From Streptomyces sp. MRC013 (GTDB lineage Bacteria > Actinomycetota > Actinomycetes > Streptomycetales > Streptomycetaceae): 64,000 nt of DNA. The notes under the pieces are model-generated. The model was given only the letters and a program-made list of their open reading frames with translations, was not told where the DNA came from and did no database searches. The stretch is taken from positions 2,914,001 through 2,978,000 of the forward strand of contig NZ_CP094264.1 in assembly GCF_023614235.1 (NCBI RefSeq), in the 5' to 3' direction. Below, in pieces: positions 9,002-17,599 of this stretch. Both the position numbers and the translations under genes were made by a program. Numbering within the stretch: the first letter of the stretch is position 1; the number at the start of each line of letters is the position of its first letter.

Positions 9002-9144
9002 GGGTTCACGGTACCGGGGGACGAGGGGGCGTGACGGGGGGTGGGAGCGGTCGTTATGCGAGTGGGTCGTCCCGGTCGCCGAGATCGCGGGCCGGAGGGC
9101 GGGGCCCCGGCGGGCAGCGGCACGGTGTTGGGGGTAGGCGGGCG

Positions 9145-10020
9145 ATGGTGGTGCGGAGACTCGGACGGGCGGGCGGCGCGGACGCCGCCGCCACCGCGGT
9201 GGCGGCGGCGGTGGCCGCGGCACTCGCCGGGTGCTCGCCGGGTGCCGCCGACGCCGTCCCGCCCGCCGCCCCGCGCGCGGGAGCGGTCGCCGCGAGCGGC
9301 GAGCGGGACGGCGCCGGGGGCGGTCCGCTCCACGCCGTGCGCTCCGCCCCCGACCTCCTGGAGCGGGCCGGCACGTCGAAGGCCGGGACGGCCCTGGAGA
9401 TGACGACGGGCGGCACGCGGCTGACCATCGAGGGCGAGGGGGTCTACGACTTCCGCGCGGGCCGCGGCCGGGTGCGGATCCTGCTCCCCGAGGACGGCGA
9501 CCGGCCGCGCCGCGGGATCACCGAACTGTTCACGCCGGGCGCGCTGTACATGAAGAACCGCGGCGCCGGCGTCCCCGTCGACAAGTGGGTGCGGGTCGAC
9601 ACGACCACCCTCGCCGACGGCAACCTGGTCACGGGCGGCGCCACCGATCCCGGCGCGGCGGCCGGCCTGCTGAGGGCCGCGCGGGGGGTCGCCCACGTGG
9701 GCGAGGCCCGTGTCGGGGGCGTGCCGGTCGCGCACTACCGGGGGACCACCGACATCGGCGCCGCCGCGAGGCTCGCCCCGCCACGGCTGCGCGGGGCGCT
9801 GGCGGCCGCGGCGAAAGGGTTCACCACGGACACGGTGCCGTTCGACGCGTACCTGGACGAGGCGGGGCGGTTGCGGAAGGTCCGCCACCGGTTCAGCTTC
9901 GCGAACGGGGAGCGGGAGGTCGACGTGGTGTCGACGACGGTGCTGTACGGGTTCGGCACGCCCGTCGACCTGTGCTTCCCGCCGCGGCGGGACATCTACG
10001 CCGGGAAGATCGCCGGTTGA
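9145..10020 (+). CDS. Secreted lipoprotein (LppX/LprG-like)
   Basis: A 291-aa protein with a lipoprotein signal: an Ala/Val-rich hydrophobic stretch ending in the lipobox LAGC (C30). The mature part contains MTTGGTRLTIEGEGVYDF, RITEL, PGALYMKN and a C-terminal YLDEAGRLRKVRHRF, a two-layer beta pattern seen in actinobacterial LppX/LprAFG-like lipoproteins that carry lipids or small ligands across the envelope. The ATG is preceded by GGGGG about 10 bp upstream. No operon partner is evident. The specific ligand is unknown. Confidence 0.75.
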   Translation: MVVRRLGRAGGADAAATAVAAAVAAALAGCSPGAADAVPPAAPRAGAVAASGERDGAGGGPLHAVRSAPDLLERAGTSKAGTALEMTTGGTRLTIEGEGVYDFRAGRGRVRILLPEDGDRPRRGITELFTPGALYMKNRGAGVPVDKWVRVDTTTLADGNLVTGGATDPGAAAGLLRAARGVAHVGEARVGGVPVAHYRGTTDIGAAARLAPPRLRGALAAAAKGFTTDTVPFDAYLDEAGRLRKVRHRFSFANGEREVDVVSTTVLYGFGTPVDLCFPPRRDIYAGKIAG

Positions 10021-10173
10021 GCCGGAGCCGGAACGGACTCTGATCCGTGGGGCGGGGGAGACCGCGGGAGACTATTCGGAAGGCTCCGAGAATGGCCCGG
10101 ACGAGTCATGCGCGGTGCGTGTCGCGCTCCCTACTCTGGGAAGCCGACATCGGCCTGGAAGAGGTGAACGCGC

Positions 10174-10362
10174 GTGGTCCCGCCCCTGAGCACGACGACC
10201 GTCCAGGACCATGTGGCACTCGCCGAGATCGAGTTGTGCGGCGAGCTGATGATCGCCGCCTCGGCGACCGAGGCGGAACGGCTCAGCGACGACCGGATCG
10301 ACGAGGTGCTGAAGGTGGCCCCGGGGGTGGCGGGCCCGGCGGGGACCCCGGCCGGAGTGTGA
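10174..10362 (+). CDS. Small conserved hypothetical protein
   Basis: A 62-aa acidic, helical protein with the core HVALAEIELCGELMIAAS followed by RIDEVLKVA. GTG 10174 is supported by GGAAGAGG ending 9 bp upstream. I recall short Streptomyces proteins with this AEIELCGELMIAAS motif, but no function is assigned to them. The C-terminal VAGPAGTPAGV tail is low complexity. It faces csoR convergently across a hairpin. Confidence 0.65.
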   Translation: MVPPLSTTTVQDHVALAEIELCGELMIAASATEAERLSDDRIDEVLKVAPGVAGPAGTPAGV

Positions 10363-10384
10363 GGACCGGAGCGCGAGCGGACAG

Positions 10385-10405
10385 GCCTGCACCTGTCGTG
10401 CAGGC
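10385..10405. terminator. Bidirectional hairpin terminator
   Basis: Perfect inverted repeat GCCTGCAC / GTGCAGGC with a 5-nt loop, placed between two convergent genes. There is no U-tract, as usual for Streptomyces. Confidence 0.6.
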
Positions 10406-10434
10406 GATCGATCAATTTCGGACAGCGCCGTAAG

Positions 10435-10788
10435 TCAGGTCCGCATCATCCGGGCGATCGCCTTCGTGGCCTCTTCCACCTTCGCCTCGATCTCGTCGCC
10501 GCCCTTCACCGCCGCGTCGGCCACGCAGTGGCGCAGGTGCTCCTCCAGCAGTTGGAGCGCGAAGGACTGCAGCGCCTTCGTCGACGCCGAGACCTGGGTG
10601 AGTATGTCGATGCAGTAGACGTCCTCGTCGACCATCCGCTGCAGACCCCTGATCTGGCCTTCGATCCGACGCAGCCGCTTGAGGTGCTCGCCCCTCTGCT
10701 CGTGGTACCCGTGCACCGCGTGGTCGTGGTCGGCGCGGGCCTGCCCGGCCTCCGCGACCGGGAGACCGGCCGGCTCGGTGGTCGTCAT
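10435..10788 (-). CDS. csoR: Copper-sensing repressor CsoR
   Basis: A 117-aa all-helical DUF156 repressor. The copper site is complete: C59, H84 and C88, with exactly the 25- and 4-residue spacing of the C-H-C triad of M. tuberculosis CsoR, so Cu(I) sensing is more likely than the formaldehyde or sulfur branches of the family. The N-terminal RRIEGQIRGLQRMV helix is the DNA-contact region. A 21-bp palindrome lies 29-49 bp upstream of the start, which fits autoregulation. No copper chaperone or P1B ATPase gene is adjacent, so the regulon must lie elsewhere. The start is ATG 10788. Confidence 0.92.
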   Translation of the reverse strand: MTTTEPAGLPVAEAGQARADHDHAVHGYHEQRGEHLKRLRRIEGQIRGLQRMVDEDVYCIDILTQVSASTKALQSFALQLLEEHLRHCVADAAVKGGDEIEAKVEEATKAIARMMRT

Positions 10789-10816
10789 GGGGTCCTCCCG
10801 TCGTCCGCAAAGGGTG

Positions 10817-10837
10817 ATATACCCCTCGCGGGTATAT
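10817..10837. promoter_or_regulatory. CsoR operator palindrome
   Basis: Arms ATATACCC and GGGTATAT flank a 5-bp CTCGC centre. This agrees with the known TATACCC/GGGTATA-type CsoR sites and sits just upstream of csoR. It is rare AT-rich sequence in this region and probably overlaps the csoR promoter. Confidence 0.82.
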
Positions 10838-10977
10838 GGTACCGATCCTCACAGGATTGTGCGGGGCCGGTTCTGTTCACTGTGCCCTATGGGCGACACT
10901 GAGGAAGCCGGTTCGCCGTGGCCGGATGATGCGCCTAGCATCAGCCTGACCGACACCCATGCACCGAAGGACCCCAC

Positions 10978-11598
10978 GTGCGCTTTCGTCTGACCCCCCG
11001 GGAGACGAGCTTCTACGACATGTTCTCCGCTTCGGCGGACAACATCGTCACCGGCTCGAAGCTCCTGATGGAACTGCTGGGAGCGGAGGCGCCCGCGAGG
11101 GCCGACATCGCGGAGCGGATGCGTGCGGCCGAACACGCCGGGGACGACGCCACCCACGCGATCTTCCATCAGCTGAACTCCTCCTTCATCACGCCGTTCG
11201 ACCGCGAGGACATCTACGCCCTGGCCTCGTCGCTCGACGACATCATGGACTTCATGGAGGAGGCGGTCGACCTCGTCGTCCTCTACAACATCGAAGAGCT
11301 GCCCAAGGGTGTCGAGCAGCAGATCGAGGTGCTGGCCAGGGCCGCCGAGCTCACCGCGGAGGCGATGCCGCACCTGCGCACGATGGACAACCTCACCGAG
11401 TACTGGATCGAGGTCAACCGGCTGGAGAACCAGGCCGACCAGATCCACCGCAGGCTGCTCGCCCACCTCTTCAACGGCAAGTACGACGCCATCGAGGTGC
11501 TGAAGCTGAAGCAGGTCGTGGACGTGCTGGAGGAGGCCGCCGACGCCTTCGAGCACGTGGCGAACACGGTGGAGACCATCGCCGTCAAGGAGTCCTGA
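10978..11598 (+). CDS. PhoU-like DUF47 phosphate transport accessory protein
   Basis: A 206-aa four-to-six-helix protein of the DUF47/PhoU-like family (TNL-type metal-binding acidic patches: EHAGDDATH, ENQADQIHRR). Members are nearly always encoded directly before a Pit permease and are believed to modulate low-affinity phosphate uptake. The GTG start gives MRFRLTPRETSFYDMF. The Pit gene follows after 6 bp, so they form an operon. Confidence 0.88.
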   Translation: MRFRLTPRETSFYDMFSASADNIVTGSKLLMELLGAEAPARADIAERMRAAEHAGDDATHAIFHQLNSSFITPFDREDIYALASSLDDIMDFMEEAVDLVVLYNIEELPKGVEQQIEVLARAAELTAEAMPHLRTMDNLTEYWIEVNRLENQADQIHRRLLAHLFNGKYDAIEVLKLKQVVDVLEEAADAFEHVANTVETIAVKES

Positions 11599-11604
11599 GG
11601 TCCC

Positions 11605-12603
11605 GTGGACACCTTCGCACTGGTCGTGACCGTCGGGGTCGCGCTCTTCTTCACCTACACGAACGGCTTCCACGACTCGGCGAACGCCATCGCCACCTCG
11701 GTGTCGACCCGGGCGCTCACACCGCGCGCCGCCCTGCTGATGGCCGCGGTCATGAACCTCGCCGGCGCCTTCATGGGCAGCGGGGTCGCCAAGACCGTCA
11801 GCGAGGGCATCATCGCCACGCCGATCGGCGACAAGGGGATGGGCATCCTCTTCGCCGCGTTGGTCGGGGCGATCGTCTGGAACCTGATCACCTGGTACTT
11901 CGGGCTGCCCTCCTCGTCCTCCCACGCGCTCTTCGGCGGCATGGTCGGCGCCGCCCTGGCGGGCGGCACGGAGGTCATCTGGTCCGGTGTGGTCGAGAAG
12001 ATCGTCATCCCGATGTTCGTGTCGCCCTTCGTCGGCCTGATCATCGGCTACCTGGTGATGGCCGCGATCATGTGGATCTTCCGCAAGGCGGGGCCGCACC
12101 GGACGAAGCGCGGCTTCCGGATCGCGCAGACCGTGTCCGCCGCCGCCATGGCACTGGGCCACGGCCTCCAGGACGCCCAGAAGACGATGGGCATCGTGGT
12201 GATGGCGCTGGTCATCGCCGACGTCGAGCAGACCGGGGATCCGATCCCGCTGTGGGTGAAGGTCGCCAGTGCGCTGATGCTGTCGCTCGGTACGTACGCG
12301 GGCGGCTGGCGGATCATGCGGACGCTGGGCCGGCGGATCATCGAGCTCGACCCGCCGCAGGGGTTCGCCGCGGAGACGACGGCGGCGTCCGTCATGTACT
12401 CGGCGTCGTTCATGTTCCACGCGCCGATCTCCACGACGCACGTGATCACGTCCGCGATCATGGGCGTGGGCGCGACGAAGCGGGTCAACGCGGTCCGCTG
12501 GGGCGTCGCGAAGAACATCATCCTGGGATGGTTCATCACCATGCCGGCCGCCGCGGCGGTGGCGGCGGTGAGCTTCTTCGCCGTGTGGGCCCTCTTCGGT
12601 TAG
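11605..12603 (+). CDS. pit: Low-affinity inorganic phosphate transporter, Pit family
   Basis: A 332-aa integral membrane protein with about ten hydrophobic helices. It carries both duplicated Pit signature blocks: GFHDSANAIATSVSTRAL in the N-terminal half and ALGHGLQDAQKTMGIV in the C-terminal half. The family symports metal-phosphate complexes with protons. It is translated from GTG just after the DUF47 gene and ends at a strong hairpin shared with the convergent pst operon. Confidence 0.92.
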   Translation: MDTFALVVTVGVALFFTYTNGFHDSANAIATSVSTRALTPRAALLMAAVMNLAGAFMGSGVAKTVSEGIIATPIGDKGMGILFAALVGAIVWNLITWYFGLPSSSSHALFGGMVGAALAGGTEVIWSGVVEKIVIPMFVSPFVGLIIGYLVMAAIMWIFRKAGPHRTKRGFRIAQTVSAAAMALGHGLQDAQKTMGIVVMALVIADVEQTGDPIPLWVKVASALMLSLGTYAGGWRIMRTLGRRIIELDPPQGFAAETTAASVMYSASFMFHAPISTTHVITSAIMGVGATKRVNAVRWGVAKNIILGWFITMPAAAAVAAVSFFAVWALFG

Positions 12604-12645
12604 CGGTCCCCGCCGCGGCGCGGCCGGCGGCCTCCGCCGCGGTAC

Positions 12646-12703
12646 GGGACGAAAGCGGGCCCGCCCTCCCCGGGAGTAGGGGGGAGGGCGGGCCCTTCGT
12701 CCC
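12646..12703. terminator. Strong bidirectional terminator, pit / pstB
   Basis: Long near-perfect stem. The left arm runs GGGACGAA then GGGCCCGCCCTCCCC and the right arm is GGGGAGGGCGGGCCC then TTCGTCCC, around a loop of about 9 nt with a small bulge. It lies between convergent operons. Confidence 0.8.
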
Positions 12704-12751
12704 GCGGCGGCACCGCCATGCAGCGCCGCGGGACGTCTGTGGGCGGGAGGA

Positions 12752-13528
12752 TCAGCCGAAGCGGCCGGAGATGTAGTCCTCCGTGGCCTGGACCGACGGG
12801 TTGGAGAAGATCCGCTCCGTCTCGTCGATCTCGACCAGCTTGCCCGGCTGGCCCACGGCGGCCAGGTTGAAGAACGCCGTGCGGTCGGAGACGCGGGCGG
12901 CCTGCTGCATGTTGTGGGTCACGATGACGATCGTGAACCGCTCCTTCAGCTCTCCGATCAGGTCCTCGATCGCCAGGGTGGAGATCGGGTCCAGGGCGGA
13001 GCAGGGCTCGTCCATCAGCAGGACGTCCGGCTCGACCGCGATGGCGCGGGCGATGCACAGGCGCTGCTGCTGACCGCCGGAGAGGCCGGAACCGGGCTTG
13101 TTGAGGCGGTCCTTGACCTCGTTCCAGAGGTTCGCGCCCATGAGGGAGCGCTCGACGATGTCGTTCAGCTCGGACTTCCGGTAGTTGCCGTTCAGCCGCA
13201 GGCCCGCCGCCACGTTGTCGAAGATCGACATGGTGGGGAACGGGTTCGGCCGCTGGAAGACCATGCCGACCGTACGGCGCACGGCGACCGGGTCGACATC
13301 CTTGCCGTACAGGTTCTGGTCGTCCAGCATCACCTTGCCCTCGACGCGGCCGCCGGGGGTGACCTCGTGCATCCGGTTGAGGGTGCGCAGGAAGGTGGAC
13401 TTGCCGCAGCCGGAGGGGCCGATGAAGGCCGTGACGGAGCGGGGCTCGACGGTCATCGAGATGTCGTCGATCGCCTTGTGGTTGCCGTAGTACGCGGAGA
13501 GGCCGCTGACGTCGATTCGCTTGGCCAT
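12752..13528 (-). CDS. pstB: Phosphate ABC transporter ATP-binding protein PstB
   Basis: A 258-aa cytoplasmic ATPase of the high-affinity phosphate importer. It has Walker [10 protein letters not shown], signature LSGGQQQR, Walker B LLMDEP and the switch His in [10 protein letters not shown] 13528 is preferred: GGGAAG lies 9 bp upstream, whereas an upstream TTG at 13534 would have 3 bp. It is the last gene of pstSCAB. Two proteobacterium-like features are absent: no phoU follows, and the PhoU-like function may be served by the DUF47 protein or a distant gene. Confidence 0.95.
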   Translation of the reverse strand: MAKRIDVSGLSAYYGNHKAIDDISMTVEPRSVTAFIGPSGCGKSTFLRTLNRMHEVTPGGRVEGKVMLDDQNLYGKDVDPVAVRRTVGMVFQRPNPFPTMSIFDNVAAGLRLNGNYRKSELNDIVERSLMGANLWNEVKDRLNKPGSGLSGGQQQRLCIARAIAVEPDVLLMDEPCSALDPISTLAIEDLIGELKERFTIVIVTHNMQQAARVSDRTAFFNLAAVGQPGKLVEIDETERIFSNPSVQATEDYISGRFG

Positions 13529-13595
13529 CTTCAATCACTTCCCAGTGTGCGCCGCGACCCGGTGGAAACCGGGCGCGGAGCCGAATGTCGAGGCC

Positions 13596-14675
13596 TTAGC
13601 GGCCGGTCTTCGGGGCCTTCCAGCGGGCGATGCCGCGGGCCACCAGGTTGAGGATCATGACGAAGGCGATCAGGACGAGCGCGGCACCCCAGGCGCGGGC
13701 CACGGCGGCGTCCGTACCGACGGTGTACTGCTCGTAGACGTAGAGCGGCAGTGACGCCTGGGCGCCTTCGAACGGGTTCGGGTTGATCTGCTTCGTACCG
13801 AAGACGAGGAGCAGCACGGGGGCCGTCTCGCCGGTGATACGGGCGATCGCGAGCATGACGCCCGTGGTGATGCCGCCGATCGCGGTCGGCAGGACCACCT
13901 TGAGGATCGTCTTCCACTTGGGGACGCCCAGTGCGAGGGAGGCCTCGCGCAGCTCGTTCGGGACGAGCTTGAGCATCTCCTCCGTGGAACGGACGACCAC
14001 CGGCATCATCAGGATGGCCAGCGCCATCGACCCGGCGAAACCGGAGGGCCCGAAGCCCAGGATCAGGTTCCAGGTGGCGAGGATGAAGAGGCCCGCGACG
14101 ATGGACGGGACGCCCGTCATGACGTCGACGAAGAAGGTCACGGCCTGGGCCAGTCGGCCCCGGCCGTACTCGACCAGGTAGATCGCGGTCAGCATGCCGA
14201 CCGGGGCGGCGATGACCGCGGCGATGGCGACCTGCTCGATGGTGCCGAGCAGCGCGTGGTAGACGCCGCCGCCCATGTCGGCGTCGAGGACGCCGTTCAT
14301 CGAGTGGGAGAGGAAGTACCCGTCGACGACCTCCAGGCCCTCGCTCACCGTGACCCAGCCGAGGGAGGCGAGCGGGACCACCGCGAGGACGAAGCAGACC
14401 CAGACGAGGCTGGTCGCGACGCGGTCCTTGGCCTGGCGGGCGTTCTCGACCGCGGTGGTGATGCCGTAGGTCGCGACGACGAACAGCAGGGCGGCGATCA
14501 TGCCCCACTGGATGCGGCTCTCCCAGCCGGCGGCGAGGCCGACGCCCGCGCCGGCGGCTATGGAGCCGGCGGCTATGGCGGCCGGGGCCCAGCGCGGCAT
14601 GCGCGCGTGGGCGAGGGGGGAGTGCTGACGCACGGGCGCGGCGGCCGGGTGCTCGCCCTGGATGACGTGGCTCAT
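13596..14675 (-). CDS. pstA: Phosphate ABC transporter permease PstA
   Basis: A 359-aa permease. The N-terminal 60 residues include an Ala/Gly-rich helix pair; the conserved core has the binding-protein-dependent transport EAA loop (REASLALGVPKWKTI) and six helices. The start is ATG 14675, overlapping the pstC stop by 4 bp (ATGA), so translation is coupled. The pstB gene follows after 67 bp. Confidence 0.93.
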   Translation of the reverse strand: MSHVIQGEHPAAAPVRQHSPLAHARMPRWAPAAIAAGSIAAGAGVGLAAGWESRIQWGMIAALLFVVATYGITTAVENARQAKDRVATSLVWVCFVLAVVPLASLGWVTVSEGLEVVDGYFLSHSMNGVLDADMGGGVYHALLGTIEQVAIAAVIAAPVGMLTAIYLVEYGRGRLAQAVTFFVDVMTGVPSIVAGLFILATWNLILGFGPSGFAGSMALAILMMPVVVRSTEEMLKLVPNELREASLALGVPKWKTILKVVLPTAIGGITTGVMLAIARITGETAPVLLLVFGTKQINPNPFEGAQASLPLYVYEQYTVGTDAAVARAWGAALVLIAFVMILNLVARGIARWKAPKTGR

Positions 14676-15670
14676 GCGTTGGCCCCCGAGTACTCCTTGC
14701 GGCGCGCGATGATCCAGCGGGCGGCGCCGTTGACCAGCAGCGTGATGACGAAGAGGACGAGACCGGAGGCGATCAGCGCGTCGCGGCCGTACTCGTTCGC
14801 CTCGTTGAACTTGGCGGCGATGTTCTGTGCGAACGTGCCGCCGACCGGGTCGAGGATGTGCCCGGAGATGACGAAGCTGGGGGAGAGGACGACGGCGACG
14901 GCCATCGTCTCGCCGAGCGCGCGGCCCAGGCCCAGCATGGAGGCGCTGATGATGCCGGAGCGGCCGAACGGCAGGACCGACATGCGGATGGTCTCCCAGC
15001 GGGTGGCGCCGAGGGCCAGCGCGGCCTCCTCGTGCATCCGCGGGACCTGGAGGAACACCTCGCGGGTGACGTTGGTGATGATCGGCAGGATCATGATCGC
15101 CAGCAGGATGCCGACGGTGAGCATGTTCCGCGCGACGCCTTCGTCGGACTTGTCGAAGACGTACGTCCAGGCCATGTACTGGTCGAGCCACTTGTTGAGG
15201 CCGTCCAGGTACGGCACGAGGAAGATCGCGCCCCACAGGCCGTAGATGATGCTCGGCACGGCGGCGAGGAGGTCGACGATGTACGCGAGCGGGGTGGCGA
15301 GCTTGCGCGGCGCGTAGTGCGAGATGAACAGCGCGATGCCGATGGCGACCGGCACGGCGATGACCATGGCGATGATCGAGCTGACCACCGTGCCGAAGGC
15401 CAGGACGGCGATGCCGAAGACGGGCGGGTTCCCGGCCGGGTTCCACTCGGAGGTGGTGAGGAAGTTCCCCTCGTTGCCGGCGATGGCGAGGGCCGCGCGG
15501 TAGGTGAGGAAGACGGCGATCGCCGCCATGATCACGAGCAGGGTGATGCCGGAACCGCGGGACAGCCCGAGGAAGACCCGGTCACCCGCCTGGGAGGGGG
15601 TGGACGCCTTCGAAGGCGTTATCTCGTTCCGCCCCGGGGGCGGTGGTGTGTGTGTGGTGGCTGTGGCCAT
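14672..15670 (-). CDS. pstC: Phosphate ABC transporter permease PstC
   Basis: A 332-aa permease with six main helices and an EAA loop (HEEAALALGATRWETIRMSV). The N-terminus is cytoplasmic and Pro/Thr-rich (MATATTHTPPPPGRNEITPS). It contains the PstC-type VPSIIYGLWGAIFLVP segment. It forms the translocation pore with PstA. Confidence 0.94.
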   Translation of the reverse strand: MATATTHTPPPPGRNEITPSKASTPSQAGDRVFLGLSRGSGITLLVIMAAIAVFLTYRAALAIAGNEGNFLTTSEWNPAGNPPVFGIAVLAFGTVVSSIIAMVIAVPVAIGIALFISHYAPRKLATPLAYIVDLLAAVPSIIYGLWGAIFLVPYLDGLNKWLDQYMAWTYVFDKSDEGVARNMLTVGILLAIMILPIITNVTREVFLQVPRMHEEAALALGATRWETIRMSVLPFGRSGIISASMLGLGRALGETMAVAVVLSPSFVISGHILDPVGGTFAQNIAAKFNEANEYGRDALIASGLVLFVITLLVNGAARWIIARRKEYSGANA

Positions 15671-15775
15671 CGTTCTCGTTCTCCGGTCTGCGGAGCCTCG
15701 ACGGCTCCTGGCGGCGGTGCACCGGATGCCGGGGCCGGCTGCCCGGAGGCGGGCGGGCCGGCCCCGGCGGGGTCG

Positions 15776-16906
15776 TCAGGAGAGGGTGGGGATGATCTCG
15801 CGGACCTTGGTCGCGATCTCGGTCGGCAGCGGGGCGTAGCCGGCGTCGGAGAGGACCTTCTGGCCCTCCTCGCTGGCCGCGTAGTTGAGGAACGCCTTCA
15901 GGGTCGGCAGGGTTTCCGCCTTGTTGCCCTTGTCGCAGGCGATCTCGTAGGTGACGAGGATGATCGGGTAGGCGCCCTCGGCCTTGGTCTTGTAGTCGAG
16001 GGAGAGGGCCAGGTCGTTGCCCGTGCCCTTGACCTTGGCGGCGGCGATGGCCTTGGAGGCGTTCTCCGTGGTGGCCTCGACCGGCTGGGAGGCACCGGTG
16101 TTCAGCTTGACCGTGCTGATGCTGCTGGCCTCGGCGTAGGAGAGCTCGAAGTAGCCGATCGCGCCGTTGGTGTCCTTGACGGCGGCGGCGACGCCGGAGG
16201 AGCCGTTCGCGGCCTGGCCGCCGGGGGCGGGCCACGACTTCGTCTTCGGGTCGTGCTTCCAGTCGGCGGCGGCGGCCTCGCTGAGGTACTTGCCGAGGTT
16301 CTGCGTGGTGCCGGACTCGTCGGAGCGGTGGAAGGCCTGGACCGCCACGTCGGGCAGCTTGACGCCCGGGTTCAGCTTGGCGATGGCGGGGTCGTTCCAC
16401 TTCTTGATCTGCGAGTTGAAGATCTTGGCGAGGGTGGGGGCGTCGAGGACGAGGTTGTCCACGCCGTCCAGCTTGTAACCGATGGCGATGGGACCGCCGA
16501 CCATCGGGAGGTTGATGCCCTTGCCGCCCTTGCAGATCTTCTGGGAGTCGGCGACCTCCTCCTCCTTCAGGGCGGAGTCGGAGCCGGCGAACGCCACCTG
16601 GCCCTGGTTGAACTTGGTGATGCCGCCGCCGGAGCCGATGGCCTGGTAGTTCACCTCGACGCCCTCGCAGGCCGCCTGGAAGTTCTTGACCCACAGGTCC
16701 ATGGCGTTCTTCTGGGCGGTCGAGCCCGCGGCGAGGAGCTGGCCCTTGGCGCCCTCGCACTTGACGTCCGACGCGGCGGAGGGCTTCTTCTCGCCCCCGG
16801 GGTTCGTGTTGTCGTCCGAACCACACGCCGTGAGAACCAGGGCGCCGGAGACGGCGAGGGCGCCGAGCGCGGTGGCGCGAAGCCCGTTCTTGCGATGAAG
16901 CTTCAC
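15776..16906 (-). CDS. pstS: Phosphate-binding lipoprotein PstS
   Basis: A 376-aa extracellular phosphate receptor. It begins at GTG 16906 (MKLHRKNGLRATALGALAV) with GGAAGG upstream, and has lipobox LTAC (C28). The mature protein shows the PstS phosphate-binding elements GSTAQ, GSGGGI, AGSDSAL and RSDESGTT. It leads the pstSCAB operon, 105 bp before pstC. A PHO box about 150-190 bp upstream indicates activation by PhoR-PhoP under phosphate starvation. Confidence 0.95.
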   Translation of the reverse strand: MKLHRKNGLRATALGALAVSGALVLTACGSDDNTNPGGEKKPSAASDVKCEGAKGQLLAAGSTAQKNAMDLWVKNFQAACEGVEVNYQAIGSGGGITKFNQGQVAFAGSDSALKEEEVADSQKICKGGKGINLPMVGGPIAIGYKLDGVDNLVLDAPTLAKIFNSQIKKWNDPAIAKLNPGVKLPDVAVQAFHRSDESGTTQNLGKYLSEAAAADWKHDPKTKSWPAPGGQAANGSSGVAAAVKDTNGAIGYFELSYAEASSISTVKLNTGASQPVEATTENASKAIAAAKVKGTGNDLALSLDYKTKAEGAYPIILVTYEIACDKGNKAETLPTLKAFLNYAASEEGQKVLSDAGYAPLPTEIATKVREIIPTLS

Positions 16907-17054
16907 TTTCGGGTGTTCCTTCCAGTAACCGCCGAGCTGCGTGGCCGCATGGGGGCTGGTTCCGTGATCCGCGTCCATGGCCGGTCGTACGGCGGCGTGT
17001 GCCGGGGTAGGTGGTGAAGTTTGTGAGTCACCTCGTGCGGCTGAAATTAGGCAG

Positions 17055-17098
17055 AACAGGTGAAGCGGCCGACGGGAGCGCGTGAACGCGAGGTGAAC
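17055..17098 (-). promoter_or_regulatory. PHO box of pstS (PhoP-binding direct repeats)
   Basis: Read on the minus strand, two adjacent 11-bp units GTTCACCTCGC and GTTCACGCGCT (17098-17077) match the Streptomyces PhoP direct-repeat unit. A degenerate 11-bp unit and a further CTTCACCTGTT continue in exact 11-bp phase to 17055. PhoP-dependent control is inferred from this match. Confidence 0.85.
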
Positions 17099-17191
17099 CA
17101 TGCTGTAAGTGCCGGTGAGTAGCCTTACAAGCCTTGCTCCCTCACGCCCCGCCTGTCGCATCCGCCACATACGTCACAGCTGCATCAGGGG

Positions 17192-17599
17192 TCACAGAGT
17201 GGCCAGGAACCAGGTGACCAGAGGACGGTCCTGAGGGTGGGACAGCAGCTCCCGGGCCTCCTCCGCGGGGAGCCACCGCAGGGCGTCCACCTCCCTGCCG
17301 GGGACGAAGGACCCCGACTTCGCCTCCGCCGACCAGTAGGTGACCTCCTTCTCCCGTCCGCCCGCCCGGTAGCGGACCGTGCCGAGCCGGGCCCCCGGCT
17401 CGCACACGCGGCCGGTCTCCTCGCGGACCTCCCGCACCGCCGCCGCCCGCAGCTCCTCCCCGGCCTTCACCTTGCCCTTCGGGAACGACCAGTCGTCGTA
17501 CTTGGGGCGGTGGACCAGGCACACCTCCACCGTGCCGTCCGCCGTCCGGCGCCACAGGACGCAGCCGGCCGCGCGGACGACGCCGGCGCGGCCGCTCAC
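17192..17599 (-). CDS. NUDIX hydrolase
   Basis: A 135-aa MutT-type pyrophosphohydrolase. The Nudix box is complete (GKVKAGEELRAAAVREVREE followed by TG), with REVREE binding the metal. The start is GTG 17599, overlapping the CHAD gene stop by 4 bp (GTGA). Linkage to CHAD and ppk suggests action on nucleotide or inositol-type polyphosphates, but the substrate is not defined by sequence. It is the last gene of the ppk-CHAD-nudix unit. Confidence 0.9.
   Translation of the reverse strand: MSGRAGVVRAAGCVLWRRTADGTVEVCLVHRPKYDDWSFPKGKVKAGEELRAAAVREVREETGRVCEPGARLGTVRYRAGGREKEVTYWSAEAKSGSFVPGREVDALRWLPAEEARELLSHPQDRPLVTWFLATL

Noticed and set aside
7675..9888. A 737-aa minus-strand frame opposite the PAP2 and lipoprotein genes
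   Set aside because: Antisense shadow with low-complexity composition; the plus-strand genes have motifs and ribosome sites.
10860..10977. PHO box before the PhoU-like/Pit operon
   Set aside because: A single GTTCACT occurs near 10874 but no second unit in 11-bp phase.
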